From Gammaproteobacteria bacterium (lineage in GTDB: Bacteria > Pseudomonadota > Gammaproteobacteria > S012-40), in contig WFPC01000015.1 of assembly GCA_015487785.1 (NCBI GenBank), forward strand, positions 1 to 51,941: a DNA stretch of 51,941 bases, in the 5' to 3' direction. This document shows, one piece after another, positions 10,488 to 15,148 of the stretch. Each line of letters starts with the position of its first letter. Within the stretch, counting starts at the first letter, position 1. Made by a program: the position numbers and the translations under genes. Below the pieces are notes generated by a model. That model ran no database searches, was not told where the DNA came from, and worked only from the letters and a program-made list of their open reading frames with translations.

Positions 10488-10566
10488 AACAGGAAGTCAC
10501 CTTGCGCCAATTTTATGCCGCAGAGCGGATGTTGGTTGGTATTTTGTTTGGAGTGAGCGCGCTATC

Positions 10567-10597
10567 GGCATGCCACCATCAGCGACGGTGGCATGCC
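10567..10597. repeat. 11-bp inverted repeat downstream of microprotein gene A
   Basis: GGCATGCCACC (10567-10577) and GGTGGCATGCC (10587-10597) pair perfectly around a 9-nt loop. The repeat lies 22 nt beyond the stop of the 26-codon gene and upstream of mnmA. No T-run follows on either strand, so it is not a standard intrinsic terminator. It could protect an mRNA 3' end or bind a protein. Confidence 0.7.
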
Positions 10598-10619
10598 GAC
10601 CCCTCCCAGGAAGAGAAGT

Positions 10620-10700
10620 TTAGAGCGTTGCCAGGGGCAACAGAACGAACAAGAAAATGGTCAGGCCAAGAAACGTGAGAGCAACACCTGCATTTGCCAT
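10620..10700 (-). CDS. Microprotein A: 26-residue predicted single-helix membrane protein
   Basis: I do not recognise a named family. The product begins MANAGVALTFLG and ends LFVLLPLATL. It is almost entirely hydrophobic, long enough for one membrane helix, and has no charged residue. Support for translation is the minus-strand GGAGGAG Shine-Dalgarno at good spacing before ATG, together with a terminating TAA. A candidate promoter and structured leader lie upstream, and an 11-bp hairpin lies downstream. The gap to mnmA is 175 nt. Function unknown. Small subunits of respiratory complexes look like this, but that is only an analogy. Its reading frame was the only sensible one here on either strand. 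Confidence 0.65.
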   Translation of the reverse strand: MANAGVALTFLGLTIFLFVLLPLATL

Positions 10701-10859
10701 TATGGACTCCTCCTCAAGCTAGTTCAGTTTATTATGTTTGGGTATTACCGGGTACCCGCCACACACCGGCCGGTGACCCAAGACCTCCCTGCCGAGATCC
10801 ACGGTGTGTGCCATGGTCTCTCTGCGCGATACATTATCGGATGTTTGCGGTGGAAGCAA
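10701..10859 (-). promoter_or_regulatory. Candidate promoter and structured leader of microprotein A
   Basis: On the minus strand TTGCTT (10859-10854), a 17-nt spacer and TAATGT (10836-10831) could start a transcript near 10824, giving a leader of about 124 nt. That leader contains CACACACCG/CGGTGTGTG complementarity (10760-10768 with 10802-10810), a 12-nt palindrome CACCGGCCGGTG (10764-10775) and a GGGTA/TACCC stem (10740-10744, 10753-10757). The promoter match is weak. The paired segments are exact. Confidence 0.35.
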
Positions 10860-10948
10860 GCATAAAATGCCCACAAAAGCGAAATATGGCACGTTGGCCC
10901 GCTTGCTCGGTCAGGGTAGAATCCCGTCTTTGGCCGGGTAGTCTCGGT

Positions 10949-10972
10949 GGCGGTATATCAGGCGGTATATCA
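10949..10972. repeat. Tandem 12-bp direct repeat upstream of ycgL
   Basis: GGCGGTATATCA occurs twice back to back (10949-10960, 10961-10972), ending 14 nt before the ycgL start. On the plus strand TTGGCC (10930-10935), an 18-nt spacer and TATATC (10954-10959) could be a ycgL promoter overlapping the first copy. On the minus strand each copy reads TGATATACC, close to the extended -10 proposed for mnmA. Which strand uses it cannot be decided from sequence. Confidence 0.6.
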
Positions 10973-10986
10973 AAGGGGGAAGTTGC

Positions 10987-11232
10987 ATGATGAAATGTGC
11001 CGTTTACAAGAGCCTGCGCAAACAGGACACCTACCTGTACGTGGAAAAGTCCGCTTGCCTCGATGAGTTGCCGCAGGATCTGCGACAGTTGCTGGGTAAG
11101 ACTTCCTGGGTGATGGATCTGGAACTCACCCCCGAGACGCGGCTGGCGCGGCGCAACGCCGAGGAGGTATTGGCGACCATAGCCCGGCAGGGTTTCTATC
11201 TGCAGTTGCCACCGGCGAAGGCCAGCCTTTAA
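10987..11232 (+). CDS. ycgL: YcgL domain-containing protein
   Basis: YcgL is a small conserved cytoplasmic protein of gammaproteobacteria with no firm function. The 81-residue product carries the family pattern: CAVYKSLRKQDTYLYVEK at the N-terminus, LPQDLRQLLGK, the VMDLELTP segment, and LARRNAEEVLATIARQGFYLQLPP. It is a little shorter than the E. coli protein. Two ATG codons (10987, 10990) follow GGGGGAAG. The first is taken. It stands alone, facing the microprotein genes, and the minus-strand terminator of gene B lies 49 nt downstream. Confidence 0.85.
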   Translation: MMKCAVYKSLRKQDTYLYVEKSACLDELPQDLRQLLGKTSWVMDLELTPETRLARRNAEEVLATIARQGFYLQLPPAKASL

Positions 11233-11280
11233 CAGCGGAATACTTGCCAAGGGGACTTTCAAATGGCGCTAGTCACAATC

Positions 11281-11310
11281 AAAAAGAGCGAAGGCATGGC
11301 CTTCGCTCTT
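11281..11310 (-). terminator. Intrinsic terminator of microprotein gene B
   Basis: AAGAGCGAAGGC (11284-11295), loop ATG and GCCTTCGCTCTT (11299-11310) form a perfect 12-bp stem. On the minus strand it is followed by five T, a standard intrinsic terminator 40 nt past the gene B stop. It may also limit plus-strand transcription from ycgL, though no T-run follows in that direction. Confidence 0.85.
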
Positions 11311-11349
11311 GTCGCGTGTGTGCTGGTCGTCAGCCAGCATGTCCGTGAC

Positions 11350-11457
11350 TCAATGGGGAAATGCCATCCCGATCAGTGTGAGCAAAAAGACGATCCCGGC
11401 AAGATACAGAACATAGATCGGGTCGTCGCCAGAGATATCGGTTCTTTTCTTGGGCAT
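11350..11457 (-). CDS. Microprotein B: 35-residue predicted single-helix membrane protein
   Basis: No named family recognised. A basic N-terminus (MPKKRTDISGDDP) is followed by one hydrophobic helix (IYVLYLAGIVFLLTLIGMAF) and a terminal PH. By the positive-inside rule the N-terminus should be cytoplasmic. GGAGGTG lies 7 nt before the ATG, and a textbook terminator follows, so this is a complete single-gene unit. It is related to microprotein C: D-x-I-Y-x-x-Y-L-A-x-I-V-x-x-L-x-x-I-G is shared without gaps. Conservation between two local copies is strong evidence that both are real. Function unknown. A small accessory subunit of a membrane complex is a guess. Confidence 0.75.
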   Translation of the reverse strand: MPKKRTDISGDDPIYVLYLAGIVFLLTLIGMAFPH

Positions 11458-11488
11458 GGTTACACCTCCGCTTTATTGTTGGATAAAT

Positions 11489-11511
11489 GTGTTTGCCAGG
11501 TAAACAAACAC
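11489..11511. promoter_or_regulatory. Operator-like dyad, copy 1, upstream of gene B
   Basis: GTGTTTG, nine bases, CAAACAC form a perfect dyad. Inside it lies GTTTGCCAGGTAAACAA (11491-11507), which recurs inverted at 11663-11679. The 15-nt core is itself nearly symmetric (six of seven pairs). It begins five bases past the proposed gene B -10, where a repressor would act. The binding protein is unknown. Confidence 0.5.
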
Positions 11512-11515
11512 CTAA

Positions 11516-11544
11516 ACCTTAGCGTTTGGTGGATGGGGATGCAA
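11516..11544 (-). promoter_or_regulatory. Candidate promoter of microprotein gene B
   Basis: Minus-strand TTGCAT (11544-11539), a 17-nt spacer and TAAGGT (11521-11516). The -10 is weak, but the same TTGCAT and GGT-ending pair occurs before gene C. The start point would fall on the adjacent operator-like dyad. Confidence 0.4.
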
Positions 11545-11623
11545 GCCTATACCCATTAAAATTGCAAGGGCATGGATAAAAAAACCTTATTAAGTGGGGG
11601 TGTGCTTCGGCAGGGTATAGAAG

Positions 11624-11647
11624 GGCGGGCACCTCGGGGTGCCCGCC
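11624..11647 (-). terminator. Strong hairpin downstream of microprotein gene C
   Basis: GGCGGGCACC (11624-11633), loop TCGG and GGTGCCCGCC (11638-11647) form a perfect 10-bp G+C-rich stem 61 nt past the gene C stop. On the minus strand the following bases (CTTCTATACC) are only a weak U-tract. A T-run occurs 40-50 nt further on. Probably the 3' end of the gene C transcript. Confidence 0.55.
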
Positions 11648-11662
11648 GCCTCGCCAATCAGC

Positions 11663-11679
11663 TTGTTTACCTGGCAAAC
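11663..11679. promoter_or_regulatory. Operator-like element, copy 2
   Basis: TTGTTTACCTGGCAAAC is the exact reverse complement of positions 11491-11507. It lies between the gene C stop and its hairpin. The two copies are centred about 172-174 bp apart, which would allow looping between bound proteins. Alternatively the pair could fold in RNA. Confidence 0.5.
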
Positions 11680-11708
11680 GTAATCAGCGAGGTGTTCGGC
11701 CCGAGGCC

Positions 11709-11813
11709 TCAAGCCATGCTGGCGCCGATGAAGCCCAGGATGGTTACGATGACGGCGAGATAGGCCAAATAGATGAAGTCGTGCTTCATGATATGGTCGT
11801 CAGACTTGCTCAT
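11709..11813 (-). CDS. Microprotein C: 34-residue predicted single-helix membrane protein
   Basis: No named family recognised. A charged N-terminus (MSKSDDHIMKHDF) leads into one hydrophobic helix (IYLAYLAVIVTILGFIGASM). AGAGGG lies 6 nt before the ATG. It is a paralogue of microprotein B, with about eleven identities over 21 aligned residues around the helix and no gaps. The shape, a short His- and Asp-bearing N-terminus with one C-terminal helix, recalls small subunits of heme-copper oxidases, but no specific match is claimed. It has its own candidate promoter and downstream hairpin, so B and C seem to be separately transcribed copies. Confidence 0.75.
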   Translation of the reverse strand: MSKSDDHIMKHDFIYLAYLAVIVTILGFIGASMA

Positions 11814-11825
11814 GGTCGTCCCTCT

Positions 11826-11909
11826 ACTCTTGCATTTGATTTTGATTGGCTGCCCCTCGAAACCGGGCGGAATAGACCATAACAAACCCTTTGCGAGAAA
11901 TGCAAGAGT
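11826..11909 (-). promoter_or_regulatory. Candidate promoter and 12-bp inverted repeat upstream of gene C
   Basis: Minus-strand TTGCAT (11905-11900), an 18-nt spacer and TATGGT (11881-11876) form a candidate promoter. The -35 lies in one arm of a perfect inverted repeat: AAATGCAAGAGT (11898-11909) against ACTCTTGCATTT (11826-11837). The second arm ends next to the gene C Shine-Dalgarno. If transcription starts further upstream, the arms could pair in the mRNA. Confidence 0.4.
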
Positions 11910-11968
11910 TTTTTACTCAGGAATGACCATTGCAGTTATGTGTGTTTGTTTTGCTCAATTGATTGAAT

Positions 11969-11987
11969 TTGCATGTCTATCATGCAA
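11969..11987. promoter_or_regulatory. Dyad upstream of the metZ promoter
   Basis: TTGCATG, TCTAT, CATGCAA is a perfect 7-bp dyad ending 8 nt before the metZ -35 hexamer. That position suits an activator of metZ. It is also about 155 bp upstream of gene C on the other strand. I do not recognise the binding protein. Confidence 0.35.
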
Positions 11988-11995
11988 TCCATGTA

Positions 11996-12024
11996 TTGAC
12001 ATGCCCGACTCCCTGGACTAGGCT
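11996..12024 (+). promoter_or_regulatory. Candidate promoter of the metZ riboswitch transcript
   Basis: A consensus TTGACA (11996-12001), a 17-nt spacer and TAGGCT (12019-12024). The predicted start near 12031 falls just before the first base-paired segment of the riboswitch, which supports both calls. Confidence 0.6.
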
Positions 12025-12033
12025 TGCCCAGGT

Positions 12034-12084
12034 CGAGCGCCGATTTGACTCAGATTGCGGGCGCCTTACAAATGCAGCTAAAGC
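12034..12084 (+). promoter_or_regulatory. SAM-II (SAM-alpha) type riboswitch upstream of metZ
   Basis: P1 is formed by GCGCC (12037-12041) and GGCGC (12060-12064). The P1 loop contains GATTT and ATTGC. The 3' tail contains AAATGCAGCTAAA. These match the conserved primary sequence of SAM-II aptamers in order and nearly in spacing. TTGC (12055-12058) can pair with GCAG (12074-12077) to make the pseudoknot. The gene downstream, metZ, is a classic target of this class, which senses S-adenosylmethionine. The identification is from remembered consensus, not a covariance-model search. The tail GCTAAAGC also serves as the antiterminator strand. Confidence 0.8.
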
Positions 12085-12089
12085 GAGCC

Positions 12090-12124
12090 AAGCCTGCTTT
12101 AGCCTTTGCTGAGCGGGTTTTTTT
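12090..12124 (+). terminator. Riboswitch-controlled intrinsic terminator of metZ
   Basis: AAGCCTGCTT (12090-12099) pairs with GAGCGGGTTT (12111-12120) using some G-T pairs. An inner AGC/GCT closes a CTTT loop, and T continues to 12124. GCTTTAGC (12096-12103), part of the left arm, is the exact complement of GCTAAAGC (12077-12084) in the aptamer tail. Terminator and antiterminator are therefore mutually exclusive: ligand-bound aptamer holds the tail and termination follows. Confidence 0.75.
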
Positions 12125-12171
12125 GTATCTGCAGCAGGCCCGCCACGGTTTGTCATCATGAGGGTAGTCGA

Positions 12172-13362
12172 TTGAATAGAGACACAGAAGATCATGGTCT
12201 GGCCACCTTGGCGGTTCGGGCAGGGCAACAACGTACTGCCGAAGGAGAGCAATCGGAACCCATTTTTGCCACTTCCAGCTATGTCTACCAGGATGCCGCC
12301 CAGGCGGCGGCGCGATTTGCCGGTGAGGAGCCTGGCAACATCTATTCCCGTTTCACCAACCCTACGGTGAGAACTTTTGAGCAGCGCCTGGCAGCGCTGG
12401 AGGGTGGTGAGTCCTGTGTGGCGACTTCGTCGGGGATGGCGGCCATCCTGAGTTTGGGCATGGGGCTGCTGCAGGCGGGCGATCACGTGGTTTCCTCGCG
12501 TTCCATCTTCGGCTCGACGGTGATGTTGTTCAACAACTATTTCCGAAAATTCGGTGTCGAAACCTCTTATGTGGCCTTGACCGATGTGTCCGCCTGGGCG
12601 CAGGCCATACGTCCCAATACCCGCCTGCTGTTTTTGGAAACCCCTTCCAACCCCTTGATGGAGGTGGCGGACATCGCCGCGTTGGCGGAACTTGCCCGGG
12701 CCCGGGGTTGTCTTCTGGTGGTCGACAATTGTTTTTGCACGCCCGCCTTGCAGCAGCCACTGGCGCTGGGTGCGGACATCGTGATTCATTCGGCCACCAA
12801 GTACCTCGATGGCCAGGGGCGCTGCGTGGGAGGTGCGGTGGTGGGTGATACCGAGCGGGTGGGGGAGCAGATCTACGGTTTTCTACGCACGGCCGGACCC
12901 AGCATGAGTCCATTCAATGCCTGGGTGTTCCTGAAAGGCCTGGAGACCCTGCAGTTGCGCATGCGGGCGCACAGCGAAAGCGCCCTGTCGCTGGCCCAGT
13001 GGTTGGTGCAGCAGAAGACGGTGGCGCGGGTTTATTATCCGGGCTTGCCGTCACACCCCCAACATGCCCTGGCAGCGCGCCAGCAGGCGGCGTTTGGTGG
13101 CGTATTGTCATTTGAGCTGAAGGGGGGGCGTGAAGAGGCCTGGCGTTTCATCGATGCCACTCGCCTGTTGTCCATCACGGCCAACCTGGGCGATGCCAAA
13201 TCGACCATCACCCATCCGGCTTCCACCACCCATGGGCGCCTGAGCGAGGAGGCGCGCGCTGCTGCCGGCATTGGCGAGGGCTTGATTCGTATTTCCGTGG
13301 GGCTGGAAGACCTGGCAGACATCAAGGCAGATCTGGAGCGGGGTTTTGTGGCGATTCGTTGA
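12172..13362 (+). CDS. metZ: O-succinylhomoserine sulfhydrylase MetZ
   Basis: MetZ is a PLP enzyme that makes homocysteine directly from O-succinylhomoserine and sulfide. The product closely follows the Pseudomonas-type pattern: LAVRAGQQRT, FATSSYVYQ, NIYSRFTNPTV, the VVDNCFCTPALQQPL segment, and HSATKYLDGQGR, with Lys210 as the PLP lysine. No in-frame ATG precedes the conserved core. TTG at 12172 follows GAGGG (12160-12164) by 7 nt and gives 396 residues. Earlier in-frame codons lie in the terminator. Expression is probably repressed by S-adenosylmethionine through the upstream riboswitch. Confidence 0.93.
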   Translation: MNRDTEDHGLATLAVRAGQQRTAEGEQSEPIFATSSYVYQDAAQAAARFAGEEPGNIYSRFTNPTVRTFEQRLAALEGGESCVATSSGMAAILSLGMGLLQAGDHVVSSRSIFGSTVMLFNNYFRKFGVETSYVALTDVSAWAQAIRPNTRLLFLETPSNPLMEVADIAALAELARARGCLLVVDNCFCTPALQQPLALGADIVIHSATKYLDGQGRCVGGAVVGDTERVGEQIYGFLRTAGPSMSPFNAWVFLKGLETLQLRMRAHSESALSLAQWLVQQKTVARVYYPGLPSHPQHALAARQQAAFGGVLSFELKGGREEAWRFIDATRLLSITANLGDAKSTITHPASTTHGRLSEEARAAAGIGEGLIRISVGLEDLADIKADLERGFVAIR

Positions 13363-13401
13363 TTCCGCCTGGATGGCGTCCGGAGCTGTAGTTCCCCGGG
13401 T

Positions 13402-13410
13402 TGATATTAT
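13402..13410 (+). promoter_or_regulatory. Possible extended -10 promoter before the DUF4149 gene
   Basis: TGATATTAT has the TG extension and TATTAT. No -35 is apparent. It would start a leader of about 15 nt in the 70-nt gap after metZ. Read-through from metZ is the alternative. Confidence 0.3.
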
Positions 13411-13432
13411 GTTTGGGAGATAGACAAAGGTG

Positions 13433-13855
13433 ATGGTGCGAATCGAGAACTTGCTGTTGACGTTGTGGGTGGGCGCCCTGCTTGGCGTGGGTTACCTCGC
13501 CGTGCCGGTATTGTTTGCTTCCCTCGATGATCGGCAACTGGCCGGTGAGTTGGCCGGAGAGATGTTCCGCCTGGTGGGCTACCTGGGGCTGGGAGCTGGT
13601 GCCCTGTTGCTGGCGTCGTTTTTCTGGCAGGGTGCGCGCTGGCGGGTCTGGCTGGTAGTGGCCATGCTGGCCCTGGTAGTGGTGAGCGTTTTCGTGTTAC
13701 AGCCCATGATGGTGGAGCTGAAGCAGCATGGCCTGGTTCCGGACAGCGAGGAGGCGCGGGAGTTTGCCCGTTTGCATGGAGTCTCGTCGGTGCTCTATCT
13801 GTTGACCAGCGTTTTGGGGGTGGGCCTGGTGCTGGCAGGGCCGCGTTCGGGCTAG
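13433..13855 (+). CDS. DUF4149 family inner-membrane protein
   Basis: A 140-residue membrane protein of unknown function with four predicted helices: about 5-28 (LLLTLWVGALLGVGYLAVPV), 44-65, 69-95 and 120-138. The start pattern (W-V-G at the end of helix 1, then a G-Y-L-A-V-P-V-L-F segment) and the size fit DUF4149, which in gammaproteobacteria is often found beside yhbY and rlmE as here. GTG at 13430 is an equally possible start. Its TAG stop overlaps the TAG of the converging yhbY through the palindrome CTAG. Confidence 0.75.
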   Translation: MVRIENLLLTLWVGALLGVGYLAVPVLFASLDDRQLAGELAGEMFRLVGYLGLGAGALLLASFFWQGARWRVWLVVAMLALVVVSVFVLQPMMVELKQHGLVPDSEEAREFARLHGVSSVLYLLTSVLGVGLVLAGPRSG

Positions 13856-14151
13856 GCGCCCGTGGGCCATGCAATGCGCCGCTTTTCTCCCGCGCGGTAG
13901 ATGGTGGCCGTGCGGCCGATGACCTGAATGGTGTCGGCCCGGCAGCGGGCGCAGATGTCCTCCAGCATATGCTGGCGCTGCTGGCGGTCACCGGTGGCGA
14001 ATTTGATCTTGATTAGCTCGTGGTGGGCCAGGGTGCTTTCCAGTTCGGCCAGCAGGCCTTCGCTGAGGCCGTTGCCGCCGATCAGCACCACCGGCTTGAG
14101 TTTATGGGCCAGGGCGCGCAAGTACCGTTTTTGTTTGTTCGATAAGGGCAT
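13852..14151 (-). CDS. yhbY: Ribosome-assembly RNA-binding protein YhbY
   Basis: YhbY is a small CRM-domain RNA-binding protein associated with the pre-50S subunit. The 99-residue product has the typical start LSNKQKRYLRALAHKLKP, the glycine-rich VVLIGGNGLSEG loop, ELIKIKFA and the closing VIGRTATIYR. It lies opposite to both neighbours. A small membrane-protein gene starts 9 nt away in the divergent direction, and at its other end it overlaps the DUF4149 stop. The yhbY-rlmE-ftsH neighbourhood is conserved in gammaproteobacteria. Confidence 0.92.
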   Translation of the reverse strand: MPLSNKQKRYLRALAHKLKPVVLIGGNGLSEGLLAELESTLAHHELIKIKFATGDRQQRQHMLEDICARCRADTIQVIGRTATIYRAGEKRRIAWPTGA

Positions 14152-14160
14152 GGGGTATCC

Positions 14161-14424
14161 GTGAAGGAGAAAAAGGGCGTTAGTGTAACCCAATCGAAGG
14201 GAGGATTCACCGTCGCGCCCAGTCCGTTCAATCCGGTCAAGCTGGATCTCGGGGTCATTCTCGTATTTGCAGTGGTGCTGGGCTTTACCCATGGCTATGT
14301 CAGTGACGACCCCTGGGTACAGTTGGCATTGTTGGCAGGCTATGGTTTCTTCGCCATGTTGTGGTTGATCGTGCGGGTGCGACGTATCGCGGCGTGCCTG
14401 GCGGCCACCGGGAAGGAATCCTGA
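14161..14424 (+). CDS. Small two-helix membrane protein of unknown function
   Basis: I do not recognise this 87-residue product. A polar N-terminus of about 28 residues is followed by two predicted helices, about 29-46 ([18 protein letters not shown]) and 52-72 ([19 protein letters not shown]), with a basic end [11 protein letters not shown]. The start is GTG at 14161, immediately divergent from yhbY, with only a weak Shine-Dalgarno (GGGG), so it could be shorter. Its stop lies 4 nt before rlmE, which suggests cotranscription and argues that the frame is real. Confidence 0.6.
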   Translation: MKEKKGVSVTQSKGGFTVAPSPFNPVKLDLGVILVFAVVLGFTHGYVSDDPWVQLALLAGYGFFAMLWLIVRVRRIAACLAATGKES

Positions 14425-14428
14425 ACTC

Positions 14429-15049
14429 ATGGCGAAGAAGTCCCGTTCCGGTTGGATGCGGCGTCATCTCAACGACGACTATGTGCGACAGAGCAAGCGG
14501 GATGGTTATCGCTCGCGGGCGGCCTATAAATTGCTGGAGATTCAGCGCAAGGATGGTCTGATTCGCCCCGGGATGGTGGTGGTGGACCTGGGGGCGGCGC
14601 CGGGGGGGTGGAGCCAGATTGCGGCGGAGCTGGTGGGCAATGACGGCCGGGTGCTGGCCTTGGACATTCTGCCCATGGATCCTTTTGCGGGGGTTGAGTT
14701 CATCCAGGGGGATTTCCATCAACAAGAGGTGCTCGATCGTTTGCTGGCAGCGCTGGATGGAGCGCCCGTGGACGTGGTGATCAGCGATATGGCACCCAAC
14801 ATGACCGGGCAGCGAGCGGTCGACCAACCACGCAGCATGTATCTGGCGGAACTGGCGCTGGAGTTTGCTTGCCAGGTGCTCAAGCCGGGTGGTGATTTCC
14901 TGACCAAGCTGTTTCAGGGGGAAGGGGTGGACGAATACCGCCGTCAGGTCCGCCAGGCCTTTGCTTCCCTGGTCACGCGCAAGCCCGCCGCCTCCCGCGC
15001 GGAGAGTCGGGAAATCTATTTGCTTGGAAAAGGTCTAATTGTCCGCTAG
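14429..15049 (+). CDS. rlmE: 23S rRNA (uridine-2552-2'-O) methyltransferase RlmE
   Basis: RlmE (FtsJ/RrmJ) methylates the 2'-OH of U2552 in the A-loop of the 50S subunit using SAM. The 206-residue protein has the N-terminal [15 protein letters not shown], the SAM motif [13 protein letters not shown], and the catalytic tetrad Lys34 (YKLLEI), Asp120 ([11 protein letters not shown]), Lys160 ([10 protein letters not shown]) and Glu195 (ESREIYLLG). It precedes ftsH, as in E. coli. Confidence 0.96.
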   Translation: MAKKSRSGWMRRHLNDDYVRQSKRDGYRSRAAYKLLEIQRKDGLIRPGMVVVDLGAAPGGWSQIAAELVGNDGRVLALDILPMDPFAGVEFIQGDFHQQEVLDRLLAALDGAPVDVVISDMAPNMTGQRAVDQPRSMYLAELALEFACQVLKPGGDFLTKLFQGEGVDEYRRQVRQAFASLVTRKPAASRAESREIYLLGKGLIVR

Positions 15050-15148
15050 AGGATAGTGTAGTAAGGTAGTACATTGATCCGTGCGTGCTGTGCCTGACCT
15101 ACGGGCGGGCGATGGAGATAGCATTTCGAGACCGAAAGGGGCCGAAAC

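Noticed and set aside
10593-10865. 90-codon plus-strand frame in the microprotein A region
   Set aside because: No recognisable protein and no Shine-Dalgarno. The minus strand offers a better supported short gene.
12106-12171. Earlier TTG start for metZ at 12106
   Set aside because: It lies in the riboswitch terminator, lacks a Shine-Dalgarno, and adds residues absent from MetZ proteins.
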